Source: Xenoacremonium recifei
Taxonomy: Eukaryota; Ascomycota; Sordariomycetes; Hypocreales; Nectriaceae
NCBI GenBank assembly: GCA_012184525.1
Contig: WOFQ01000039.1
Location: 124,001-188,000 of the forward strand
Length of the DNA: 64,000 bases
Direction of reading: 5' to 3'
Shown: one piece after another, positions 1 to 10,622 of the stretch
How the letters are laid out: the number at the start of each line of letters is the position of its first letter
Numbering within the stretch: the first letter of the stretch is position 1
Translations under genes and position numbers: made by a program
The notes under the pieces: generated by a model
The model's input: only the letters and a program-made list of their open reading frames with translations
The model's database searches: none
What the model was told of the DNA's origin: nothing

Positions 1-204
1 TTCAATACCGTACTTAGACGCTCCCAACGGATCAAACTCTGTCGTGTCGACCCCTCGATCCGCCATATATCCAACGTTCACAACTCCTCGATACCTCGCC
101 TTCATTCCAATTCAGGCCTCCTCTTCATGACGAAGTAAGCCTGGAGCGTCGTAACGCTCATCGAAGAGCCTTTTCAGTAACAAAGAAGCCCCTCGCTGGT
201 CGAA

Positions 205-2823
205 ATGGCTTCATCTTTGGAGCCCGCTGCCCGCGGCGTGGTCGCTGAAACCAGCCGTACCTTCACAGACCTAGTTAAACGAATATACATTCCCCTCACA
301 GCTACGAGCCCTCCTGGGCTGGTAGAAGCCGATACCGTCGACCCCTGGATCAAGTCAGGCAAATATGGCGTGGGATGGACCTATTTCGCAGTTGCCCTGA
401 TCGCCCTCGTTATTATTATGCGAATTTGGCATTTCTGGCAGGACAAGATTCGACAGGCGATTTACAAGGCCGGCGTTGAGGAGCATTATCGTAACATGTA
501 CAACATCGAAGCCGACTACGCCAATGCGGGCCTACAAACCGGCACCACAGGCCAGGTATTCTTTCCAGAGGGGGATGGCTTCGGCGAGAAGCAGTTCCGA
601 CCTAAAGCTCATGCTTCATCCGTCACCATCGTCAACGACACCTTGGCACTCTTCCGATGGGTATTCTACCGACCCATCCCGGATATTGTTTGGAGGAGGC
701 ACCGATTTACGTTCTCGTCTCTAGCGGTTTTGACCACTGTCTTCATCGCCCTTGCGTTTGTCACTCTATACTGCTTTTTGCAACAACCACTCTACTGGCA
801 AAGCATTCAGTACGGCTCGCCGCCGTTAGCCATTCGAGCAGGAATGATTGCGGTTGCCATGACCCCTTGGATTATCGCAACGAGCATGAAAGCTAACATC
901 CTGACTTGGATGATTGGCATCGGCCCAGAGCGCCTCAATGTGTTCCATCGATGGGCTGGCTACTTGTGCCTGTTCTTGGCTTTGGTCCATACAATCCCCT
1001 TTTATATCCAGCCAGTTTGGGATGATGGTGGCATGCAGGTTTTCCAGCGTCTATTCCCAGGAGGCAGCGGCATCATCTACGGCACCGGTATCGCCTGTCT
1101 GGTGCCGCTGATTTGGCTATGTGTTGCATCGCTCCCCTGGGTGAGGCGAGTGGCCTACGAAGCTTTCGTCTTGTTGCATACTCCAGTTGCCGTTGTCTAT
1201 ATCGGCGTGCTCTTCTGGCATACCAAGAACTTCCTCATGTCTTGGTCATACCTTTGGACATCGGTAGCCATCTGGGCGTTTTGCTATTTCGTCAGGTTTT
1301 TTAACCTGAATTGGGTTGTTCCCTGGCGCATGTCGTTCCTAGTTGGCGACGAGGCCGCGATCACTCTAATGGCAGAGAACGCTATCAAGATTACGATTCC
1401 AACCCAGATGCGATGGAAGCCAGGACAATACGTCTACCTACGCATGCCAGGGATCTCTTTGCTTGAGAACCACCCCTTCACTATCTCGTCGCTTTGCAGT
1501 GACGATTTCCCGTCTGAATATGGTGAACAGTACCGAGACTGCACCCTTGTTTTCCGGCCATACGGAGGCTTCACCCGAAAGGTGCTAGAGACGGCAATCG
1601 AGAAAGGCCCTTTCCACACTTACCGGGCGTTTCTGGATGGACCTTACGGTGGCATGCGACGGGATCTTGCGGCGTTCGATACTTGCATTCTCATCGCCGG
1701 AGGTAGTGGGATTACAGCTTTGATGTCGCAGCTCCTAAACTTGATCAAACGAATGCGCGATGGCAAAGCTATCACCAGGAAGATCGTGGTTGTTTGGGCG
1801 CTCAAGCGATTGGAGGCGATGGACTGGTTCCGTGAGGAGCTGCGCATCTGCCGAGAAGCCGCACCTCCAGAGAGCGTGACGTGCAAGTTCTTCGTCACTT
1901 CGTCCGTCAGACAACGTCCCGGCGAGGGCATCGATGAACTCCTCCAGGCCCCCAACGGCCCCGATGGCCCACGGGCACTCAGCCACCTGTTCCATGATAA
2001 GTTGGATGGCTTTGTGGCAGGCATCGCTTCGAAGCGAAACTCAGCCTTCATTCAGGCGGAGGCGCAAGGCGATCCTGACCGCGAGCGAGAGCTGCGAGAG
2101 GAGGATGAGGATCGGATAACCGCACTGCCTCAGCAAAAGTACTTCCAGCCTCACCACAATGTGTCGCATCTTCAGGTACCCCAGCAAGTACCAGACCACA
2201 TGTCTCCCACGGAGGAATCGCTTTGGAGACTAGAGGGTCGCGGTTATCCAGACGACAAGAAGGTCCCATTAGACGACGCGGAGGAGCAGCAGCACCACCA
2301 AGGAGGCGAATTCCGCTTCCCTCCCATAAACCGGGAGAACCCTCCTCATTTCAATTATGCACCCCCATCTCCGCGAAAACTACCAGGCGAAATGGGAATG
2401 GGTGAAGACGACCTCCCAGTGCGAGCTCCGGAGTTGGCACATCTTCGAACTAACAATGAGCCCGCGAAACCACGTCCAACGTCGACAATCGGCCCGCCCT
2501 CGGGCTTCGACTTTGGCTTCCCCGAGACGCCTACCGAGTTCCAGAAGAACTTGATGCGGTTTGCGTTCCCAATTCCGCATCAGATAGATGGTGGATGGAG
2601 CGTCGAGTATGGTCGTCCAGACCTGGGTTATATGCTCAAGCAATGGGCGACAGGAGGGGCAGACGGACGAGGTATCCTTGGTCGTCGAACGGCTGTGTTT
2701 GTGTGCGGCCCTCCTGCAATGCGAGTTGGAGTGGCCAACACGGTAGCCCGTCTCCAGGCTGAGATCTGGGGCGACGACGAGCTGGAAGAGATCTTCCTGC
2801 ACACGGAGAACTATGCCTTGTAA
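205..2823 (+). CDS. Ferric reductase / FRE-type flavocytochrome (872 aa)
   Basis: Single-exon plasma-membrane metalloreductase that would pass electrons from NADPH through FAD and two hemes to extracellular ferric iron or copper. Several hydrophobic segments span about residues 55-380. Two histidine pairs with the bis-heme H-x13-H spacing are visible: H248/H262 (in HRWAG and VHT) and H325/H339. The FAD-binding HPFTISS motif starts at residue 423, the NADPH-binding GGSGIT at about 499, and the C-terminal CGPP motif at 834. The protein ends in HTENYAL. About 200 residues of acidic, proline- and glutamine-rich sequence (roughly 590-790) are inserted between the two halves of the NADPH domain, making it longer than a typical yeast Fre. 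The ATG at 205 precedes the first hydrophobic segment and the frame is open throughout. No ferroxidase, permease or siderophore gene lies next to it, so iron is inferred from the family; copper reductase or NADPH oxidase-like roles are alternatives. Confidence 0.9.
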   Translation: MASSLEPAARGVVAETSRTFTDLVKRIYIPLTATSPPGLVEADTVDPWIKSGKYGVGWTYFAVALIALVIIMRIWHFWQDKIRQAIYKAGVEEHYRNMYNIEADYANAGLQTGTTGQVFFPEGDGFGEKQFRPKAHASSVTIVNDTLALFRWVFYRPIPDIVWRRHRFTFSSLAVLTTVFIALAFVTLYCFLQQPLYWQSIQYGSPPLAIRAGMIAVAMTPWIIATSMKANILTWMIGIGPERLNVFHRWAGYLCLFLALVHTIPFYIQPVWDDGGMQVFQRLFPGGSGIIYGTGIACLVPLIWLCVASLPWVRRVAYEAFVLLHTPVAVVYIGVLFWHTKNFLMSWSYLWTSVAIWAFCYFVRFFNLNWVVPWRMSFLVGDEAAITLMAENAIKITIPTQMRWKPGQYVYLRMPGISLLENHPFTISSLCSDDFPSEYGEQYRDCTLVFRPYGGFTRKVLETAIEKGPFHTYRAFLDGPYGGMRRDLAAFDTCILIAGGSGITALMSQLLNLIKRMRDGKAITRKIVVVWALKRLEAMDWFREELRICREAAPPESVTCKFFVTSSVRQRPGEGIDELLQAPNGPDGPRALSHLFHDKLDGFVAGIASKRNSAFIQAEAQGDPDRERELREEDEDRITALPQQKYFQPHHNVSHLQVPQQVPDHMSPTEESLWRLEGRGYPDDKKVPLDDAEEQQHHQGGEFRFPPINRENPPHFNYAPPSPRKLPGEMGMGEDDLPVRAPELAHLRTNNEPAKPRPTSTIGPPSGFDFGFPETPTEFQKNLMRFAFPIPHQIDGGWSVEYGRPDLGYMLKQWATGGADGRGILGRRTAVFVCGPPAMRVGVANTVARLQAEIWGDDELEEIFLHTENYAL

Positions 2824-3730
2824 CGAAAGAGGCCACGAGGGGTTATCGGAGTTTAATGGCTTGTATATTTACCAGGACGGGACGATGAGATACCACGAGC
2901 GATGTGACTTGACTAGGTCATCGGGTTCCTACTTTACTACCCGACTTCTATATCTATTGTCGTCTAACAGGCTGAGACTGGCTTGACAGAAAAGCTGGAC
3001 AGCATCATGTCTATACAACTTAATTTTGGTCTTAAAATTACGAAATCATGAGCTTTGTTACCTTTCTTGAAAGTGGTTGTGACGTGCTTGTGTTCGTTCA
3101 ACTGAAAGACAAGACGGAAGATTTTCCCAAACAAGCGATAGATAGAATAGAGATAAGACACCCTGATGAGTATGTTCGGTTCATGGGATGGACAGATTGC
3201 CCCGCGCCGAAGCCAAAGGGGTTCCCGATCCTCCAACTTTTACCCCTCCATGGATACCTGCAATGCTGGTGATGGCCACCAACCCCACAGACCCAGCGAG
3301 AGCCGCATGACTTAGAGCGCTTTTGTCGATTTGAAGTGAGAAAGAGGAAGGATGATTGGTGCCGTACTCGAATTCAAGGTACTAGCCGTCGGGAACGGGG
3401 AACGGGGAATGGAGCGAGCCTTTAAGAGCTGCAGGAGGAACCTTGATGGGCTGCCAAATAGTGACGCAGCTAAAGCCGCTCAGAAAGGTGGCATGGAATC
3501 AGAATGGATGAGTGGCGGGTAAGGATTCAGTTTGAAGAGGAAGGAAAAGTCCGCGGGGCCTCGTGCTGAACTGGTCTTTCCTTCCTTCTCTTTCCTTCAA
3601 TTTATTACACTCTCTTGGAGCTCAACTTCTCTTCCTCTTCTCGCCTACAATCCCACCACTTACACCATCACCTCTCCCACATCTCAATTATACCAACTTC
3701 CCCGAAACGAAGCGCCCTCGAGTCTGAAAA
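2824..3730. other. Intergenic, no gene seen
   Basis: This holds the 3' flank of the ferric reductase and the promoter of the small gene at 3731. The last 150 bases before that start are CT-rich, typical of fungal core promoters. Short reading frames here have no recognisable content. Confidence 0.6.
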
Positions 3731-4270
3731 ATGGCCTCGGAAACCGAGAACTGGCCTGAGCGAGATATCGCCAAGATCGCCAAAGGATGGTCTATCGCCA
3801 TGAAGTACTCGAAGGAACGGTTGCAGCGCGTGCACAGCCTGGATGATGAAGAACTGGAGGAGTGCGAGCGCGACGGGTACGTCGTTCTGGAGACGGTGTG
3901 CCTCTTCATGCACTGCTGCATCAAACACGGCCAGTATAAGTAAGTGTAGTGTTCAACTTGGGCGACGTCGAAGGCGATGCTGATTATCGAGAAGGCTACC
4001 CCTTGAGTTTTGGCGCATCCTGCATGGCGAGTATGGCATTGTGGTGTATCCGTCCGCATTCACAGAAGACGTCGACGTGCGCGGGTTGGGAACAGACGCC
4101 ACGTATTCCGAAGTGTACCACGGACACATTGGTGAGTACTCTGGCAACAGGCACATTTGCAAAACTAAACTCCTGTCGCAGTCATGCTTCCCCGGTATGA
4201 CGGCACCAAGGGCTGTCCTCGGTGCCCCTTCGAATTCCTTCAGGAGCCTCCACCTGTCTACACCAAGTAA
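3731..4270 (+). CDS. Orphan small conserved-looking protein, 145 aa, three exons
   Basis: I do not recognise this family. Exons are 3731-3939, 3992-4131 and 4182-4270. The introns are 52 and 50 nt, with donors GTAAGT and GTGAGT and acceptors CGAG and GCAG; both junctions keep the frame and the total is 146 codons including stop. The protein is compact, probably globular and soluble: an acidic, helical N-terminal half (DDEELEECE near residue 40), a Cys-rich stretch (ETVCLFMHCCIKHGQY), an aromatic/hydrophobic core (FWRILHGEYGIVVYPSAF) and a C-terminal CPRCPFEF containing a CxxC pair. The CxxC and other cysteines could bind metal, but a complete zinc ligand set is not evident. The frame is only coherent after splicing, which supports a real gene. 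It converges with the molybdopterin synthase gene. Confidence 0.75.
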
Positions 4271-4490
4271 ATATCCGCGATGACGAACGATATAACAGGG
4301 CGAAAAAGGTGTAGTGGGTAGCATATGCGTTTGGCGGATAGTATTCTGGATCGGATAGGTGAGGTTGGGCATGGGCGAATAGAAACCGGGGTCCTTTACG
4401 ACATGAGAGGAGCGGAGTTATAAGGAGACAAACAGCGTACCTTTTTGAGAGCTTATGATTAATATGGATTTCCAATGTGTCAACGGTCTT

Positions 4491-5019
4491 TCACGGCTCC
4501 TTCTCGCCCATGATGCCATCCCTGTTCGCCCGCCACACGCCCTCCTCGCCCTCAAACTCCTCGCGCTTCCACACCTCGACGCGCGCCTTGCAGTCCTCAA
4601 GCGCCTCCTCGCCAGCTTTCCACGCCGCCTGCCGATGCGGCGCCGACACAGCAATGAGAATACTCTCCTCGCCGATGGGCACAGTACCCAGCCGGTGCAC
4701 CAGCGCGATGCCCTGCAGCCCGTGGCGTTCCCGCACGGCGCTGGCGATGGAGAGCATGGAGCGCAGGGCGAGGCGGTTGTAGGCTGAGTACTGCAGCTCC
4801 TTGACGGGCTTGCCGGCGAAGTTGTCGCGGGTTGTGCCTGCGATGGTGTTAGAGCTGGGGGTTGGAGATAGAGAGGGCTAGCTTGCCTGCGAAGAGGACG
4901 ATGGCGCCGGCGGCTGGGCTGCGGACGCGGTTCATGGTTGCGGCGATGTCGAGGGTGGTGGTTCTGAGGGCGACATAGCAGCCCGGGGCGGTCAGCTCCC
5001 ATTCGTCGCCGCTGTCCAT
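4491..5019 (-). CDS. cnxH: Molybdopterin synthase catalytic (large) subunit, MoaE/MOCS2B type (159 aa)
   Basis: This enzyme adds the dithiolene sulfurs to precursor Z (cPMP) to form molybdopterin, working with the sulfur-carrier small subunit; nitrate reductase and other molybdoenzymes depend on it. Exons are 5019-4887 and 4837-4491 (minus strand). The joined protein carries the MoaE core: GAIVLFAG, then TTRDNFAGKPVKELQYSAY, LVHRLGTVPIGE, an IAVSAPHR strand, and WKREEF, which carries the expected active-site lysine near the C-terminus. Length matches the family (about 150 aa). The only ATG in frame is at 5019, just after an in-frame stop. The 49-nt intron has a GC donor (G|GCAAGC) with a good CTAAC branch site and GCAG acceptor. 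The small-subunit partner is not in this window. It is divergent from the 2EXR gene. Confidence 0.88.
4838..4886 (-). other. GC-AG intron in molybdopterin synthase gene
   Basis: Read on the minus strand, the intron begins GCAAGC and ends ATCGCAG, with a CTAAC branch-like site about 15 nt from the acceptor. Removing it joins LFAG to TTRDN in frame. No GT donor nearby restores the MoaE motif. Confidence 0.8.
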
Positions 5020-5458
5020 GGCGATGAAGCACTGGAAGGCGGCATTCAGGTGATGCGGAGGATGAATCTATGAGACGTGGGGGGGTTGAGCCGTTAGTGA
5101 GTTGGGATCTGGATTGGTGGGGTTGATTTAGGCTTGATTTAACAGCGAAACACCGCTCCTATAGCTTCGCCAACTCAACTGTTACTTGAAGTTACATTGT
5201 AATATCGGGATTTACGAAATTTCGCTTGTTTGTCGTCAATTAATTTAGACATGAAGTATATGCTAGATTGATAATACGAATTTTTGGCCGTCTAACCCAC
5301 GGCTATGCCCCGGTCAGAAAGGTATGGGTGTCACGGCATACGGTCCGAGTGTTATTCCAAGCCGCCTCACTTTATCTCCCACCCATGCTTACACTACAGA
5401 AGCACCTATATCCAACATACAACGCCATGAAAAGCGAGCAGGTTCAGCCAACAGCACC
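5020..5458. other. Divergent intergenic region (molybdopterin synthase / 2EXR gene)
   Basis: This is a shared promoter region of about 440 bp, AT-rich around 5150-5280. An in-frame ATG at 5324 would extend the 2EXR protein by 45 low-complexity residues but is probably 5' untranslated. No other gene seen. Confidence 0.55.
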
Positions 5459-6856
5459 ATGAGTCTCACAACTTTCCGCTGCTTTGTCTCCCTTCCTCCT
5501 GAGCTCCGCTACAGGATCTACATTCTGGCCACTCCGCCTCGCGTTGTCCACGTTCGAGAAGGTACCGAACAAGATTACAAGGAATTTGAGAATGAGTTCC
5601 GCTCGACACTAGTGCAACTAAAGCCCGATCCGAGCCTTGCGCACTTTGCCTTCAACTGGCGCCATATTATTCCATCTTCGTGCGCCCAGCCGACCCTCGA
5701 GAGCTTTGGGTTCACCGGGGGCAGAGCACGTTACCAGCCTTGGGAGCCCTCGCCCTCCACACCTGAGATACCCCTAAACTGGCTGGCAGAGCAGCCAAAG
5801 ATAGCGTGGGAGTTCACCCGGAGAAGCTACCTCTACAGCCGCGCTCCGATCCCGGCATTGCTGCACGCTTGTTCCGAGTCGAGGGCTGTACTCATGGCTT
5901 GCGGCTACCAGCTCGCCTTTCAAACTCGATCGAGCGGCCCGCGGACATGGTTCAACTTCCATAGCGACGTATTGTTCCTGGGGGTTGATTATAATTCCTT
6001 CAGTGGTTTCGCGAGGCTGCTTAGTGGCGGTCCATGGAACGTCAGTCAGTTCCACCCGCGAGACTTGCGAAGAGTGCGGAAGCTGGCGTTAGAATCGTTC
6101 GCGTACTACATTGACTTTCCAGAACGCACAATTGACAGGGATTTCCAGTCTGGTGAGATCTCCGCCCTGCTTCGGCTTTTCGGCGGCATCGAGGAGTTTT
6201 TATACGTTGAGTGGTCTGGCAGGCGGGACAGACCCCCAAGGGAAACTAAGATCCTGGAGCCCTGGAACTGTGTTGCGGCTGAGGAAGTTGACGCACTCAC
6301 ATCACTCTTTAACCCTGGATATTCTTGGCGCCCGCTCTACTCGACCGGGCCCGGGGGTCAGATGGTCGAAGAGTATAAGAAGAGGAACGGGCGCGGTGCC
6401 TGCTGCTTTAGGGATTTGCAGCAAGACATGGAGCAGCGGTTGAGAAGTTACAGGGACTCTGTGGTAGCTGGCCAGAGGGATAGAAGAGACAAAGGGGCTG
6501 CTCCCTGGCAGATCCCGAAGATCACGGTTGCTCACATTTTGCCGCCGGATGAGATCGGGTTCGTCTTACAAGAGCGACTGAGCACCCTGCGAAAACTTCA
6601 CGAGCTCCAAGCTGAGTGGGCCTCGATATCGAGATCGAAAAGTACGTTAGTTCAGCAATCTTCACAGTGGCAGGATGACGAGACGGCGTTCGCGAAGGCA
6701 CACTGGCCTGAACCCGAACCCGAACCATCCTTCAGCAGCTTCCAGGCAGGGTATGATGATGATGAGGAGAGGAATCAAAGCGAACTGAAAAAGTGGTGGA
6801 TTCAGGAGGGCCCGATTCCGGCACTCGATGATTACCGCATTACTTATATCTATTAG
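5459..6856 (+). CDS. 2EXR-domain protein (465 aa)
   Basis: Single-exon member of the large, poorly characterised fungal 2EXR family. The N-terminal hallmark FVSLPPELRYRIY followed by PPRVVHV is visible at about residues 8-30. The second hallmark, PALLHACSESRAV, is near 135-150 and is followed by the FHSDVLFLGV strand. The C-terminal 150 residues are charged and probably helical, with an EPEPEPEP run near residue 420 and a DDDEE acidic patch. I chose the ATG at 5459 because the family usually begins a few residues before the first motif; an in-frame ATG at 5324 is also open. Molecular function is unknown; members are often many and variable in one genome. No signal peptide or membrane segment is seen. 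Confidence 0.8.
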   Translation: MSLTTFRCFVSLPPELRYRIYILATPPRVVHVREGTEQDYKEFENEFRSTLVQLKPDPSLAHFAFNWRHIIPSSCAQPTLESFGFTGGRARYQPWEPSPSTPEIPLNWLAEQPKIAWEFTRRSYLYSRAPIPALLHACSESRAVLMACGYQLAFQTRSSGPRTWFNFHSDVLFLGVDYNSFSGFARLLSGGPWNVSQFHPRDLRRVRKLALESFAYYIDFPERTIDRDFQSGEISALLRLFGGIEEFLYVEWSGRRDRPPRETKILEPWNCVAAEEVDALTSLFNPGYSWRPLYSTGPGGQMVEEYKKRNGRGACCFRDLQQDMEQRLRSYRDSVVAGQRDRRDKGAAPWQIPKITVAHILPPDEIGFVLQERLSTLRKLHELQAEWASISRSKSTLVQQSSQWQDDETAFAKAHWPEPEPEPSFSSFQAGYDDDEERNQSELKKWWIQEGPIPALDDYRITYIY

Positions 6857-7289
6857 TAGATGTCAATACAACTTTGAGGAGAGGTTGTCAGCAACCGAAT
6901 AGATGGATGTCCCAGGCTGCTCAAGTTGGCCGGGGGGGCAAGGTAGCCAGCACATGCATATTCTACGATTTCGGCCGACCTCGCTTTCCGGGTTACCGGA
7001 GCCGATATCTGCATTACTTGAGATGATTCATGTCCTGGGGAAACTACTCCGTATGCTGTTCAGATATATGGAGGTGTTGCGGCTCAGGCCGAGGATGTGG
7101 TCAGGGCCACGTGACGCTCCGGGCCCACCAGACACTGATGAGTGCTGTATAAGGTACCTGTAGGCGCCAAAGTCAGACTTAACTTAAACTTCTTTTCGCA
7201 TTCTGCATCATATCCAACGCACAATCCGGATCCCCATCGTCTCAACTTCATCATCTCCGTGGAGATCGTGCCAGCCAGTAGACGCCGTT
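6857..7289. other. Intergenic, promoter of RBM5-like gene
   Basis: No coding sequence recognised. A TATAA sequence lies near 7148, about 140 bases before the start codon of the next gene. Confidence 0.5.
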
Positions 7290-10258
7290 ATGCGCGACGA
7301 ATACCCTACGCGATCCCCCGAATACGGGAGGGGCTACGACTCGAGGGCGGACAGTCGACGGGAAGGCTACTCAGCCCGGCAGGGTAAAGACACAGCCCGC
7401 GTCTGAGGCAAACGTGACAGTTTGCTGCATTTGCACACACACACACAAGACACCAAACAGCGACCATCATGGATAACTTGAGCTTGACGGCTAACTTCCC
7501 CATGGGACGGCGAGATCACCAGTCTAGGTCTCCTCGTCGGCAAGCCTACCAGGACGACTCGCGGGGGAGAGACTCGAGCACGCAGTATCGGGACGACGAC
7601 ATGCGCAACAACGACAGGCCCTATGGTTCCTCGTACGGCCGCTATGAGGAGGACGGCTACGCAAGACGCGGGGCACCGTCCCGTCCCACGAGAAACTACC
7701 CTCAGGAGGACTACGACTATCGCGGCATGTACGACGATGGCTACCAAGGCCAGGGCCAAGGACAGGGCCACGGCGAGCCGGCATATGGACACGACCGGTT
7801 CGACGAACCCAGGTACCGCAGCAGCCCTCCGCATTATCGAGATCCCGATGCGCCACGATCACACTCGCCATATGCATACGGGTCGCACGACCGAAGCCGC
7901 TCCGACAGTCCCAGCCGCGATGCCGGCAGGCCCTCGGACACAGTCATCCTCGAGGGTTTGCCCTTCAGTGTATCGACGAGTGAGGTTGGTAACCCTGCCT
8001 ATCTGCGCAGCCGTGCTCTCAGCGCCGAGATGCAAGCCCTAGGCTGTCGACTTGAAGCCCGTGGGTCCGCGTGGGAGTCTTCATACTGGCCGCTGATCTG
8101 AAATCTCCGGCTCATCTTGTTCCCTCTTCCCTGTTGGAGCACCGCGACCGCTGCTCCGTGGTCTTGCGTCCAGGACCGCCTTGCTATTCTTAGTTCATCG
8201 AGACTAATTGACGAGCGCACAGTTGCGGGATAGCCTTCTGAGCAACTCCATTGCCGCCGAATATCCATCATTCGATCTCCGCATCTCCGCTTCCAAAGGT
8301 GAGAGGAGCACTTCTTGCAGCACCGTCGTGCCACTACAGAATAGACCTAACCAGTCGCCAGGGAATCGTCGGGCTTTTGTTCAGTTTGAGCAACTAGACC
8401 ATGCCATGGCCTTTGTGACAGAGCATTTTCCAAAGCTTCTTATTCCGTTGACTCAGCCCACTGATGACGTGCCAGCCGGCAACTTTGATGTTTTCATCCA
8501 CTACGCCCACAGTCGCGAACCCCGAGATATAGCGGAACCCCGCGTCTCATCAAGCCTCGAGAACTGGACTTGTCCTCAGTGCGATTTCTCAAACTATTCG
8601 ACACGATCCAGATGCAAGATCTGCGGCACCCACCAAGCTCGTAAGTCTGCGATGTACTCCAAAGCTGTCGAGACCATGGACTGACTTAAACAGCCCTCCC
8701 AATTCAAAATTGGCAAGCTAGCTTGACTGGGGCTACTGATGCGGCCGATGTGCCCTCACAGATTCTAGTCATCTATCCAATTCCTGCGTTTGTCAATGAG
8801 GAGATGTTCACCAACGATATCAAGAAGCTCGAAGTCCAAAAGCCTGATCCTAGCAAAGAAACCTCTAACGGATCAAAACTCAAGTCAACGGCACCTACCG
8901 GGAATGCTGCAGGCTACGGTGCCCGCACTGGGTCATTGCATCGAACATTTCTCATGCGGGAAGTTGAGACGAACGAGTCTTTCAAGTACGGATTTGTCGA
9001 GTTCTGGACTTTAGAGGATGCCTCTGCAGCAATGACCAAGGTTCAGATGTCGAAGGCTTTCACTGTTGCAGCATGCCCTGTGACAGTCTCGACCATCCAT
9101 ACGGGAGTCTTTGTCCCAGAGGATAGACGGATGGTGCCAGCGATTGAGCATCAATCTTTCCATCCCTTGTTCAACCCCAGTCTCCGTGTCAGATACTGGG
9201 ATCTGCATGTCTATCCGAGTCAGACTGTCGTGACGACTGAACCCCCTGGCGGAGATGCTGTTGCCAAACCAACCACAACTGAGGACACAGCAGAAACGAA
9301 AAAGACGAAGAAACGAAAAGCGGATGCCAACTTGGCGAATGCGGCCCCGAAGAAAGTGCCCATGGCTGGAACGATGGCTATGTGGCAGAGGAAACGCGAT
9401 GAGCTCCGCGGTGGTCCTGGCAGCGATGGAGGTAATGGTGAAGCATCATCTCAAGACGCTGCAACCGACGATCAGAATCGAGCACCAGTGCGGATATCCA
9501 TGGGTGGAAGCGGCAGCTCTGCCAAGGCTGGAACCCAAGGGACAATCAAGATCTCACTCTCCAGTGCTGCTAAGTTGAGTGCGCCAGCGCCGACAAGCTC
9601 TGAGAAATCTGCCATAGAGCCCAGCGTCACTCCTCAATCGGCCGCCCCCGAAGCAGCTCAAGAGTCATATCTCGACCGAGACCGTCTCATGTGCCTCATC
9701 TGCATGCGCAAGTACAAGTCCATCGACGAGGTCAACATTCACGAGAAATCCCGAAACCACAAGAACGCCAGCGAGAACGAAGACCTCGTCAAGGCCGCTC
9801 TCCCTCGCCTTGCCATCCGAGACAAGCGGATACAAAAGCAAAAAGCCCAGCAGGAAACGTCCAACCCTGCGCCGCAATACCGCGACCGAGCCAAGGAACG
9901 CCGCGAGGCTTTCAACCAACCTGTCAAACCTACCGCCCCATCAGCCCCCTCCTCAACCCAACCTCCAAAACCCAAGGCTGAAGACGCACCAGCTCCTCCA
10001 CCGCCCGCCCAGTCCAAGGGCGCAGGCATGCTCGCCAAGATGGGCTGGACCGCCGGCGCCGGGCTTGGAGCCAACGGCGATGGCCGCACCGATGTCGTCG
10101 AGACTAACGCTTATCAGGAGGGCGTTGGGCTTGGCGCCGAGGGCGGGAAGTTGGGTGATGCGGCGGAGCTGGCGGAGCGGAAGACGAAGAATAGTTATGC
10201 GGAGTATGTGAGCTCTGTGCAGGATCGGGCGCGGGAGCGGTATAACCGGATGGGTTGA
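7290..10258 (+). CDS. RBM5/RBM10-like splicing factor: RRM, RanBP2 zinc finger, RRM, C2H2, G-patch (827 aa)
   Basis: Nuclear RNA-binding protein with the domain order of RBM5/RBM10, which regulate spliceosome assembly and exon choice. Five exons: 7290-7383, 7515-7984, 8223-8298, 8362-8640 and 8694-10258, adding to 828 codons. The N-terminal 170 residues are rich in R, S, Y, D and G. RRM1 starts at VILEGLPFSV (about residue 174) and includes RRAFVQF. The RanBP2-type finger (WTCPQC...CKICG) is at about 282-306. A divergent RRM2 starts at ILVIYPIPAF (about 330). The C2H2 finger (CLICMRKY...HEKSRNH) is near 640-662, and the G-patch (GAGMLAKMGW...GLGA) near 748-795. The OCRE domain of the animal proteins is not seen. 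Intron 2 needs a weak GTTGGT donor to restore the RRM helix SELRDSLL. G-patch proteins often activate DEAH helicases; that role here is inference. Confidence 0.87.
7434..7447 (+). repeat. (CA)7 microsatellite in intron 1 of the RBM5-like gene
   Basis: Seven CA units lie inside the 131-nt first intron, between the donor at 7384 and the branch-like CTAAC near 7492. Confidence 0.9.
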
Positions 10259-10622
10259 GGTTTGATATGCCAGATGCTGAAGGAAGTGACGAACGGGATA
10301 GTTCATAGCAGTCGGTGTTAGGCGTCTTGGTGAATCTTGTGTACTTAAGGCTCACTTTCTTGGGTCCGAGCAAAGCAGAGTCTAGGTTTCTTTGCTATAC
10401 ATCGCTCAATCACAGCATTGATATCTGCAGACGTACCCAATATGATGTGTCCATTCAACAATGCAAATATGTGTTTATGTGTATCATTAGTTCGTCACTC
10501 CATGCTCCGCCCCTGAAAACCAGCAGCCGCCAACGAGGGTATCGTATGTATGTTTTATGTACAGGTCTCTTTTCCCGCCGAGTTTCGCTACCATATGCCC
10601 TGTCCAGATCCAATCACGAGAT
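10259..10622. other. Convergent intergenic region
   Basis: This contains the 3' flanks of the RBM5-like gene and of the aspartyl protease. No gene recognised. Confidence 0.55.
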
